A DNA stretch of 19,398 nt, taken from the NCBI GenBank assembly GCA_034435615.1, contig DAOTWZ010000047.1, positions 1-19,398 of the forward strand, given 5' to 3'. Below, piece by piece: positions 8,813 to 15,042 of this stretch (positions within the stretch are counted from its first letter, which is position 1; each line of letters opens with the position of its first letter). The position numbers were made by a program, and so were the translations under genes. Under the pieces are notes generated by a model. That model was not told where the DNA came from and searched no databases. It was given only the letters and a program-made list of their open reading frames with translations. Origin of the DNA: H17-190 sp034435615 (GTDB taxonomy: Bacteria; Chloroflexota; Dehalococcoidia; SM23-28-2; HRBIN24).

Positions 8813-10087
8813 GTGCTGAGGGAGCGTCTGAGGACAGGCATTCCGGCCCCCGTCGCCCGCAACACCCTGCTCCTGGCCATCGCCCAGGCCCTGGTGGGGA
8901 TGGGGAACCAGCTGGTCCCCGCCCTGGGAGCCATCATAGTCGTCCGGCTGCTGGGCTCGGCCGGCCTGGCCGGGGTGGGCACCGCCATCCTGGGCGGGGG
9001 CAGGCTCATCGTCGCCTATCCCCTTGGCAGGGTGATGGACGTCTACGGCCGCCGCGTAGGGCTCGCCCTGGGGCTGTTGATGGGGCTGACGGGGGCCATA
9101 GTCATCGGCCTCTCGGTGGCCTGGGGCTCCTTCCCCCTCTTCGTGGTGGGGATGTTCGTCTTCGGCCTGGGGGTGGGCGCCACCCACCAGCTACGGGTGG
9201 CGGCGGCCGATATGTACCCCCCGGAACGACGAGCCCAGGGGCTGGGGCTGGTGCTGACCGGCTCCCTGCTGGGCGCCCTCGGCGGGCCGGCCCTCGTCAG
9301 CTCCGCCGAGGCCATCTCGGACCGGATGGGGTGGGACACCCTGGTGCTGGCCTGGCTGCTGGTCCCCGTCGTCCTGGTGCCCGCCTTACTGCTGGTGCTA
9401 CAAGTGCGGCCGGACCCCAAGGAGATCTCCGCCAACCTGTCCCTCTACTACCCGGGCTACGAGCCCCCGCAGCCAGCAGCAGCCGAGGCAACGCCCTCCG
9501 GCATGGGGAGCGTGCTGCGCAACTACGCCTGCTGGACGGCCTTCCTGTGCAGCGCCGCCGCCTGGGGGGTCATGGTGATGATGATGGCCATGACCCCCCT
9601 GGTCATGGAGCACCACGGCCACTCCCTCCCCGCTATCTCCCTCACCGTGGCCATCCACGTGGTGGGGATGTTCGGCTTCTCGCTGCCCCTGGGCCGTCTG
9701 GCCGATACCCTGGGCCGCCGGGCGGTGCTCTTCCTGGGGCTGGTCTCATCGGCCCTGGGCGCCCTCCTGGTCCCCGTCACCGAGCACTACTGGCTCATCA
9801 CCCTGGGGCTCTTCCTGGTGGGGCTGGGCTGGTCCGCCATCACCGTGGCGGCCACCGCCATCATCGCCGATGCCACAAGGCCGGCCGAGCGGGCCCAGGC
9901 CATCGGCATCAACGACGCCCTGAGCTCGGCGCTGGCCATCGTCATGCCCCTCCTGGGCGGGCCGATATCGGAGCTGTGGGGACACGGCGCCCTGGGCCTG
10001 GTCAGCCTGGCGCTGGTGGCGGCGCCCGCCCTGCCCTTGCTGGCCCTGAGGGGGACTGCCCCGGCGCGGGAGGCGGCCCCGGCCTGA
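8813..10087 (+). CDS. Major facilitator superfamily transporter
   Basis: Integral membrane secondary transporter with about 12 hydrophobic helices, 424 residues from GTG 8813. GAGG (8803-8806) lies 6 nt before that GTG, and the promoter just upstream rules out an earlier start. The MFS motif A appears after helix 2 as GRVMDVYGRR and is repeated in the second half as GRLADTLGRR, marking the two six-helix halves. A cytoplasmic linker with a Pro/Ala-rich stretch (PPQPAAAEATPSG) separates them. It is a drug/metabolite-efflux-like MFS protein, but the substrate cannot be told. It has its own promoter 102 bp behind sufU and runs convergently to gpsA, with only 7 bp between stops. Confidence 0.88.
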   Translation: MLRERLRTGIPAPVARNTLLLAIAQALVGMGNQLVPALGAIIVVRLLGSAGLAGVGTAILGGGRLIVAYPLGRVMDVYGRRVGLALGLLMGLTGAIVIGLSVAWGSFPLFVVGMFVFGLGVGATHQLRVAAADMYPPERRAQGLGLVLTGSLLGALGGPALVSSAEAISDRMGWDTLVLAWLLVPVVLVPALLLVLQVRPDPKEISANLSLYYPGYEPPQPAAAEATPSGMGSVLRNYACWTAFLCSAAAWGVMVMMMAMTPLVMEHHGHSLPAISLTVAIHVVGMFGFSLPLGRLADTLGRRAVLFLGLVSSALGALLVPVTEHYWLITLGLFLVGLGWSAITVAATAIIADATRPAERAQAIGINDALSSALAIVMPLLGGPISELWGHGALGLVSLALVAAPALPLLALRGTAPAREAAPA

Positions 10088-10094
10088 CGCCTCC

Positions 10095-11090
10095 TCAGCG
10101 GGCGAAGGTCAGGGAGGCCACCAGGGAGCGCAGCGTCTCCGCCGGGTCCGCCCCCTCGAATAGGAGGGCATGGACGGCGTCCAAGAGAGGGAGCCGCAAC
10201 CCGAGGCCGGCCGTCAGCTCGCGGAAGGCCCTGGCGGCGGCGACGCCCTCCACGGTGTGGGTCTCCAGGAAGCCCCTCCAGTCCTGGCCACGGCCCAGCT
10301 TCTCACCCAGGGTACGGTTGCGGCTGACGGGGCTGTAGGCGGTGGCCAGGAAGTCCCCCAGGCCGGCCAGCCCGTAGATGGTCTCCTCCTGGCCTCCCAG
10401 GGCCACAGCGATATCCGCCATCTCCCGCAGGGCGGCCGCCCCCAGGATGGCCTTCACGTTGGCCCCCAGGCGCAGGCCATCGCACAGACCGAGGGCGATG
10501 GCGTAGACGTTCTTGAGGGCCGCCCCCACCTCCACGCCCGTGCGGTCGGTGACGACAGCCACCCGCACGTAGGAGTTCTGCAGGAAGCCCCGGACGCGCT
10601 CCGCCAGGGCCAGCTCCTGGGCGGCCACCACCAGGGCGGTGGGGTGGCCCCGTGCCAGCTCCCGGGCGATGGCCGGCCCACCCATGGTGGCGATGCCCTC
10701 CGCCAGAGGGGGCGAGAGCTCCTGGGCCAGCACCTGGCTCATGCGCAGGTTGCTACCCTGCTCCAGCCCCTTGGCGGCGTTGACGGTGACGGTGCCGGGC
10801 CGCAGGTGGGGGGCCACCTGCCTGGCCAGACTGCGGACGACGCGCGAGGGGACGGTGATGAGCACCACGGAGGCCCCGGCCACCGCCTCCGCCAGGCCGG
10901 CCACCGGCTCGATCAGGCGGTGAAGCCTCACCCCGGGCATGTAAGCGCTGTTGCGACGTCGCTCCCGCACTTCGGCCAGCACCCGCTCCTCCACGCTCCA
11001 GAGGCGGACGCAGTGGCCGTTGCGGGCCATGGTCTGGGCGAGCGCCGTCCCGTAGGCGCCAGCCCCCAGGACGGCTGCGGCTTCCCTCAT
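10095..11090 (-). CDS. gpsA: Glycerol-3-phosphate dehydrogenase [NAD(P)+]
   Basis: Reduces dihydroxyacetone phosphate to sn-glycerol-3-phosphate for membrane phospholipid synthesis. The protein has 331 residues from ATG 11090. Landmarks: Rossmann motif LGAGAYGTALA (8-18), NAAKGLE with Lys107, the catalytic lysine Lys193 in AALKNVYAIA, GLGDFLAT (243-250), and SRNR (256-259), which binds the substrate phosphate. The segment MGGPAIARE (136-144) deviates slightly from the common SGPxFAxE. The start is certain because ATG overlaps the upstream stop as ATGA (11087-11090), indicating translational coupling with the metallo-hydrolase. The open frame upstream of this ATG is not GpsA-like. Confidence 0.95.
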   Translation of the reverse strand: MREAAAVLGAGAYGTALAQTMARNGHCVRLWSVEERVLAEVRERRRNSAYMPGVRLHRLIEPVAGLAEAVAGASVVLITVPSRVVRSLARQVAPHLRPGTVTVNAAKGLEQGSNLRMSQVLAQELSPPLAEGIATMGGPAIARELARGHPTALVVAAQELALAERVRGFLQNSYVRVAVVTDRTGVEVGAALKNVYAIALGLCDGLRLGANVKAILGAAALREMADIAVALGGQEETIYGLAGLGDFLATAYSPVSRNRTLGEKLGRGQDWRGFLETHTVEGVAAARAFRELTAGLGLRLPLLDAVHALLFEGADPAETLRSLVASLTFAR

Positions 11091-11821
11091 CTTCCGTCGA
11101 AGCGGTAGGTCTGGAAGTCCTGGGCTATCAGGGTGTTGGGCAGCCCGGCCGCAGCCGTCTCCTCGCCGATGTGGGTCAGGAGAAGGGTCGTCTGCGGGGG
11201 GAGGGCCTCTCGCAGCTCGCGGATGTCGGCCAGGCCCATGTGCTCCGGGCCGCTCTGGGCGTAGGTGCAGTCCACCACCAGGACATGGCACCCTTGGGCC
11301 AGCTCCAGCAGGGCCGGGCAGGGCTCCGTGTCCCCAGTGTAGGCCAGGGTGACGCCGTCCACCTGAACGCGATAACCGAAGCAGCGCAGTTTGCCCCCGC
11401 CGTGCTGTACCGGCACCGCCCACGCGGTGAGGCCGGCCACCGTCAGCGGCCCCGGGCCCGCCTCCAGATAGCGACGCCGGTAGCCGCCGTCTGCTCGCGA
11501 GAGGCCAGGGTAACAGCGCTCCAGGAAGTCCTCCAGGAAGGCCTCCCCCCCGGGCGGCGCCACCACGTACAGGTCTTCCTGCCGCCGCTCCTGGTAGAGG
11601 TACTCCAGCACCAGGAAGGGGAAGCCCATGAAGTGGTCGCCGTGGAAGTGGCTGATGAAGACGGCCGCTATCTGGGCCGGGGGGACGCCCAGCCGCTTTA
11701 GGTGGGGCAGCGCGGTGGGCGGACAGTCGAAGAGGTACCGCCGGTTCACCAGGAAGCCGCTCCAGTAGCGGACAGGGGTGGTGAAGGCGTGCCCGGAGCC
11801 CAAGAACGTCAGCTCGATCAC
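11087..11821 (-). CDS. Metallo-beta-lactamase-fold hydrolase, RNase Z-like
   Basis: A 244-residue MBL-fold metal hydrolase of the RNase Z/ELAC-like group. Metal ligands are visible: SHFHGDH (57-63; His58, His60, Asp62, His63), His140 (VQHGGG), Asp164 (YTGDTEPC) and His217 (LTHIGE). The N-terminus MIELTFLGSGHAF is typical. The start is GTG at 11821; TGAGG is very near it, so the ribosome site is weak. It lacks the long flexible arm of true tRNase Z, so it may be an RNase Z paralogue or a phosphodiesterase/arylsulfatase-like enzyme. It has its own promoter (11862-11890) and overlaps gpsA by 4 nt. Confidence 0.88.
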   Translation of the reverse strand: MIELTFLGSGHAFTTPVRYWSGFLVNRRYLFDCPPTALPHLKRLGVPPAQIAAVFISHFHGDHFMGFPFLVLEYLYQERRQEDLYVVAPPGGEAFLEDFLERCYPGLSRADGGYRRRYLEAGPGPLTVAGLTAWAVPVQHGGGKLRCFGYRVQVDGVTLAYTGDTEPCPALLELAQGCHVLVVDCTYAQSGPEHMGLADIRELREALPPQTTLLLTHIGEETAAAGLPNTLIAQDFQTYRFDGR

Positions 11822-11861
11822 GGCCTCAGGCCGCTACATCCTCTGATCAAGTCCGAAGGCT

Positions 11862-11890
11862 ATCATAGCAGCGGCCGGAGCGAGGGACAA
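11862..11890 (-). promoter_or_regulatory. Promoter of the MBL hydrolase-gpsA pair
   Basis: On the minus strand: TTGTCC (11885-11890), 17 nt, TATGAT (11862-11867). The -35 matches in 4 of 6 positions and the -10 in 5 of 6. Initiation near 11855 gives a leader of about 34 nt before GTG 11821. Confidence 0.6.
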
Positions 11891-11892
11891 GG

Positions 11893-11916
11893 AGCCGCCC
11901 CGGACATCGGGCGGCT
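11893..11916. terminator. GC hairpin, possible transcription stop (first of two)
   Basis: AGCCGCCC (11893-11900) and GGGCGGCT (11909-11916) are perfect complements, 8 bp with an 8-nt loop. It sits between the desulforedoxin pair and the promoter of the next operon. No T-run follows, so this is termination by position and structure only. Confidence 0.35.
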
Positions 11917-11933
11917 GCACGAGCGACGCGAAC

Positions 11934-11953
11934 AGGCCCCCGGACGGGGGCCT
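11934..11953. terminator. GC hairpin with tight loop, possible transcription stop (second of two)
   Basis: AGGCCCCC (11934-11941), loop GGAC, GGGGGCCT (11946-11953): a perfect 8-bp stem with a 4-nt loop. It lies about 60 nt past the stop of the second desulforedoxin gene on the minus strand. No T-run is present on either side. Confidence 0.42.
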
Positions 11954-12015
11954 CTTCAGAGCGACTGCCCCCAGAGGCGGATGGAGCGCCACCCCCGGGG
12001 TGCCTGCGCCCCGAC

Positions 12016-12159
12016 CTAGTCGGCGGAGGGGAGCACCTTGGGCTGCATCAGCTCCATGGGGGCGCCGCAGCACTCCACCGCGCCCTCGCCGGGCTTGATA
12101 CACAGCACCTCGGTGCCGCAGTTGTTGCAATGGTAGCGCTTGCCTAGCTGGTTGGACAC
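12016..12159 (-). CDS. Desulforedoxin-like iron microprotein B (47 aa)
   Basis: A very small protein whose whole length matches the desulforedoxin fold, a rubredoxin-like Fe(Cys)4 site normally formed as a dimer. It has Cys11 and Cys14 (YHCNNCG) and the adjacent pair Cys30-Cys31 (ECCGAPM). The spacing equals that of Desulfovibrio gigas desulforedoxin (9/12/28/29). It carries one extra cysteine, Cys20, and an 8-residue longer tail (MQPKVLPSAD at the end). The start is GTG at 12159 with GGAGGT (12167-12172) 7 nt upstream, a strong site. It lies 16 bp behind its paralogue at 12176-12295; 21 of 39 aligned residues are identical. A role in electron transfer or in reactive-oxygen or iron handling is inferred from the family, not shown. 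Confidence 0.85.
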   Translation of the reverse strand: MSNQLGKRYHCNNCGTEVLCIKPGEGAVECCGAPMELMQPKVLPSAD

Positions 12160-12175
12160 GGCCAGCACCTCCGTC

Positions 12176-12295
12176 CTAGCTCTTCAACTGCATGGGCTCG
12201 CCGCAGCAGGCGAGCTGGCCCTCGCCACCGCGGGTGACGATCATCTCCGTGCCGCACTTACCGCACTGATAGCGCTTCCCTACTTGGTTGGCCAC
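12176..12295 (-). CDS. Desulforedoxin-like iron microprotein A (39 aa)
   Basis: 39 residues, essentially just the desulforedoxin domain. The ligands are Cys11 and Cys14 (YQCGKCG) and Cys30-Cys31 (ACCGEPM). The N-terminus xANQVGKRY parallels xSNQLGKRY of the next gene, supporting both starts. The start is GTG at 12295; an in-frame TGA stands three codons upstream, so no longer form is possible. The purine-rich GGTGAGG just upstream can serve as ribosome site. It is first in a two-gene unit with its own near-consensus promoter at 12334-12362. The adjacent genes are electron-transfer proteins of the bc operon, but the promoter suggests separate control. Confidence 0.84.
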   Translation of the reverse strand: MANQVGKRYQCGKCGTEMIVTRGGEGQLACCGEPMQLKS

Positions 12296-12333
12296 GGCTC
12301 CTCACCATCTATAGAGATTTTCTTCACCAGCCG

Positions 12334-12362
12334 AATATAGCGCAGGCGAGGGGCGACGTCAA
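12334..12362 (-). promoter_or_regulatory. Strong promoter of the desulforedoxin pair
   Basis: On the minus strand: TTGACG (12357-12362), 17 nt, TATATT (12334-12339). Each hexamer matches consensus in 5 of 6 positions with ideal spacing. Initiation near 12327 gives a leader of about 32 nt to GTG 12295. Of the sites in this window this is the best overall match to sigma70, so the small proteins may be abundant. Confidence 0.65.
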
Positions 12363-12370
12363 CAAGCCCC

Positions 12371-12760
12371 CTACCGGGCCACGAGCGTCCCCGTCATATC
12401 CTGGGGATGGACGTCGCAGCGGAAGAAGTACTCCCCGGGCGCCAGCCGCAGCGTCAGCCGCTCCTGGCAGGGGGCGCTGCACGTCCTGGTATCGCCCAGC
12501 TTCTCCTGGGCCGCCGACGTCCGGTAGACGGCGAAGTTGTGCGACACGCCGGTGTCCTCGTTCTGGAAGACGATGGTGACGCTGGTGTTGGCCGGCACGC
12601 TGAGCTGGCTGCGGTCGAACCTTATCGTCGGCACGGCCCGGATGACGCTGGCCCCGGCGGGCGTGGGCGTCGCCGCTTCCTCGCCTCCGCCGCAGGCCAC
12701 TACGGCCAGCAGCGCCAGCCCTCCCCCGATCAGCAGGACGACCCCTCGTCTCAGGAACAT
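12371..12760 (-). CDS. Cupredoxin lipoprotein
   Basis: A 129-residue exported blue-copper-type protein. The N-terminal signal (residues 1-22, RR then a hydrophobic core) ends in lipobox LAVVAC with Cys23, so it is predicted to be lipid-anchored outside the membrane. A short Gly/Glu/Thr/Pro linker follows. The cupredoxin domain (about 40-129) has type I copper ligands His74 (SHNFAVY), Cys115 and His118 (RCDVHP) and Met122 (QDMTG). Two further cysteines, Cys94 and Cys98 (CSAPC), may form a disulfide. ATG at 12760 has GGAGGAGGGAGAGG directly upstream. It is last behind the bc operon, 63 bp after the cytochrome c/cupredoxin gene, and probably carries electrons from the bc complex (inference). Confidence 0.88.
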   Translation of the reverse strand: MFLRRGVVLLIGGGLALLAVVACGGGEEAATPTPAGASVIRAVPTIRFDRSQLSVPANTSVTIVFQNEDTGVSHNFAVYRTSAAQEKLGDTRTCSAPCQERLTLRLAPGEYFFRCDVHPQDMTGTLVAR

Positions 12761-12823
12761 GGCCTCTCCCTCCTCCGCACACTCCCTGCCGGTTGTTAAA
12801 CGGGCGCCCCGCTCGGGCGGATC

Positions 12824-14242
12824 TCACTGCCCAGTCACAGTGATGTGACCCCACATCTGGTTGGGGTGGGCATCGCAGCGAAAGACGTAGGTGCCTGGCT
12901 GGGAGCTCTGGAAGGCGGCCTCAGCGCTCTGGCCGTTGGTCAGGAAGCCGCTGGGCGGCACGGCGAAGTCGTCCCCCGTCTGCCACTGGCCGTCGGGGCC
13001 GGCCACCCGCAGGTTGTGGGGTTGCTGCCCTTCGTTGGTGAGACGGATGGTCACCGTCTGGCCCGCCGGCACCTCCAGGTTGTTGTTGACGAACAGGTTG
13101 TCCCGGGCGATGACCTGGATGACGCCGTTCTGGGGCTGCGTGACGTTGGACTCGATACGCTGGGCGGTGGCCGGCTTGGAGGGCTGCCCGGGGCTGGCGG
13201 TGGGCTCGGGGCCAGCGGCGGCCGCCGCTGGCGGGTTCTGGCCGCAGGGCGGCGTGGCGCCTACGCCGGTGAGGGGGCCCTCCGGCGGCCGCAGGGGGCC
13301 ATTGAAGACCTGGGTGCCCGCCTCATGGGGAGCGGCCGTGGTGCTGAAGGCGCCCCGCACCACCGTTATCTCGTTCCTGGGGTCCTGCACCGTGGTGCCC
13401 CGCTGGTGGGGGACGGGCGTCGTACCCTCCACGCCCCGCTCCACGGTGATGGTCTTGGCCTGGGCGTCCACGGAGACCACCCGCATTCGCTCCGGCCCCG
13501 CCTGCACGATGGTGCCTGGGCGGAAGTCGGCGGAGGCCTCCAGGGGCAGCACCTGCTCCGTAGCCGAGACGGACTGGGACAGAGAGCTGCTGGCCGGGAA
13601 CTCCCTCACCTCCACCACCTCGTCCTCGATGCGCAGGAGCTGGCCCTGGCTGAGGCCTACGTGGGCGTCGTTGAGGGAGAGGACGGTGTCGTCGGCGTCC
13701 ACGGCCTGGGTCAGGCGGAGGATCTCGCCGGCCGGGGTGGTGAGGGTATCCAGCTCGTGGGCGGTCTCCACCGCCGCCTCCCAGGCCACCTCGCTGATAT
13801 GCTCCGGGTCGCTGCTGGGCTCGTCCAGCCAGCTACCGGTGATGAGGGCCACCAGCTGGTTGATCTGCGCCTCAGTAAGGGTGCCGCCCTGGTCCTGGCC
13901 CCAGGGGGGCATGAGGGTGCCCACACGACCGCAGCGGATGGTGTCGAACAGGCGCTGATAGAGGGCTCGCAGGTCGCTGCTGGAGGTGACGCGGAAGCCC
14001 TCCATATTGAGGGGGGCGCCGGGGAGGTTGGGGTTCCCCAGGACGCCCCGCCCAGCGTCGCCGTGACAGATCCGGCAGTTCAGAGCGAAGATCTTGCCAC
14101 CGCGAATGGCGTTCTCCTCCACCTGCCGCTCCTGGGCGGCGCTGGCCCGCACGTTCTGGTCCCATACGAAATAGATGCCGAAGGCGAGCACCAGCAGGAA
14201 CATGAGGCCGATCATTATGTTGACTTGCTTGCTGGTGTTCAT
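12824..14242 (-). CDS. Membrane-anchored cytochrome c fused to a cupredoxin domain
   Basis: 472 residues in several parts. Residues 10-27 are an N-terminal membrane anchor. A class I cytochrome c domain (about 45-140) has heme site CRICH (56-60) and likely axial Met111 in TLMPPWG. Residues about 165-315 are beta-rich with repeated RG...TT..PH..GT.V units (269-285 and 296-312). An Ala/Pro/Ser linker (337-360) follows. A cupredoxin domain (about 370-472) has ligands His409 (PHNL), Cys456, His459 and Met463 (RCDAHPNQMWG). The protein should lie on the outer face and accept electrons from the Rieske protein encoded 66 bp upstream, perhaps passing them on through its own copper. ATG 14242 follows AAGGTAAGGCGAG. 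The three-part layout is unusual; each end domain is secure, the middle is not. Confidence 0.9.
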   Translation of the reverse strand: MNTSKQVNIMIGLMFLLVLAFGIYFVWDQNVRASAAQERQVEENAIRGGKIFALNCRICHGDAGRGVLGNPNLPGAPLNMEGFRVTSSSDLRALYQRLFDTIRCGRVGTLMPPWGQDQGGTLTEAQINQLVALITGSWLDEPSSDPEHISEVAWEAAVETAHELDTLTTPAGEILRLTQAVDADDTVLSLNDAHVGLSQGQLLRIEDEVVEVREFPASSSLSQSVSATEQVLPLEASADFRPGTIVQAGPERMRVVSVDAQAKTITVERGVEGTTPVPHQRGTTVQDPRNEITVVRGAFSTTAAPHEAGTQVFNGPLRPPEGPLTGVGATPPCGQNPPAAAAAGPEPTASPGQPSKPATAQRIESNVTQPQNGVIQVIARDNLFVNNNLEVPAGQTVTIRLTNEGQQPHNLRVAGPDGQWQTGDDFAVPPSGFLTNGQSAEAAFQSSQPGTYVFRCDAHPNQMWGHITVTGQ

Positions 14243-14308
14243 CTCGCCTTACCTTCTCGGCACAGAGTTCCCCTCTTCAGGTACAGCACTGTCCGCCGCT
14301 CCTCGATG

Positions 14309-15031
14309 CTAGGCACCGTAATCGACGCCTGGCAGTCGCACTGCCCTTCTGGGGTTGTCGGCGCTGCCCATGATGGCGTTGTTGGGCCCCGTCAGCACGG
14401 TGATGCTGCCGTCCTGGTTGACCTCGATCCTGAACAGGTCCATGGAGCGGGGCGCCGGCCCGAAGACTCGCACGCCTCCCTCTTTGGTGTAGGTGGAGCC
14501 GTGGCAGGGACAGCGGAACCAGCCCTTTCGCCCCAGGAAGGTGAAGTCCGGGCGCCAGGGCACTGTGCAGCCCAGGTGAGGACACTTCTGCCAGAGGGCC
14601 AGCACGCCGCCCTCCGTCTGTTCACCGTTGGGGGTGACGCCCGCCGGCAGGTGGACCAGCCAGAAGCGGCCCTCGAAGTTGCGCACCGGCTCGCCGCCGG
14701 GCGGCGGGATCTCGTCCTGGCTGACGGGTATGGGGCCGCCGAAGCCCCGCACCTTCCTGGGATAGAGGAAGTCCAGTTGCGGCCCGAAGATCCCCAGCAG
14801 GGCCAGCCCCAGCGCCGTCCAGAAGCCGCCCAGGATGAAGGTGCGACGGGTCACCAGGGGTCCGCGCCGGGGGGCCGGGGTGGCCACCGGCGTCGTCACC
14901 TGGGCCGGGCGGGGGCCGATGCCCCGCTGGCCCGCCACCGTGGTGGCCGCCTCATGGGCCAGCCGTAGCACCACGCCCTGCGGCTGGGGAGGCGTCTCCT
15001 GCTGCTCTCGGGGGGTCTGTTCCTCCGCCAT
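14309..15031 (-). CDS. Rieske iron-sulfur subunit of the bc complex
   Basis: Holds the high-potential [2Fe-2S] cluster that oxidises quinol at the outer site. It has 240 residues. The cluster motifs are complete: CPHLGC (150-155; ligands Cys150, His152) and CPCHGS (174-179; ligands Cys174, His177), with Cys155 and Cys176 able to form the usual disulfide. A single anchor helix (about 65-85) is preceded by TRRTFILGG (61-69), a twin-arginine pattern fitting Tat export of folded Rieske proteins. The 60-residue Pro/Gln-rich N-terminal tail is longer than usual. ATG 15031 has GAGGTG about 7 nt upstream, and only 11 bp separate it from the cytochrome b C-terminal gene. Confidence 0.95.
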   Translation of the reverse strand: MAEEQTPREQQETPPQPQGVVLRLAHEAATTVAGQRGIGPRPAQVTTPVATPAPRRGPLVTRRTFILGGFWTALGLALLGIFGPQLDFLYPRKVRGFGGPIPVSQDEIPPPGGEPVRNFEGRFWLVHLPAGVTPNGEQTEGGVLALWQKCPHLGCTVPWRPDFTFLGRKGWFRCPCHGSTYTKEGGVRVFGPAPRSMDLFRIEVNQDGSITVLTGPNNAIMGSADNPRRAVRLPGVDYGA

Positions 15032-15042
15032 TCAGCAACACC

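Noticed and set aside
11091..11423. N-terminal extension of GpsA by 111 codons
   Set aside because: It overlaps the MBL hydrolase gene in another frame and does not resemble GpsA. The ATGA junction gives a normal start.
12790..12826. Hairpin CGCCC/GGGCG after the cytochrome c/cupredoxin stop as a terminator
   Set aside because: The stem is about 5 bp with only three Ts following at a distance. It is too weak to claim separation from the lipoprotein gene.
12845..14968. Open plus-strand frame of 707 codons opposite the cytochrome c/cupredoxin and Rieske genes
   Set aside because: It is antisense to two genes with clear cofactor motifs and reads as low-information Gly/Ala/His/Val-rich sequence. 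High GC removes stop codons from such shadow frames.
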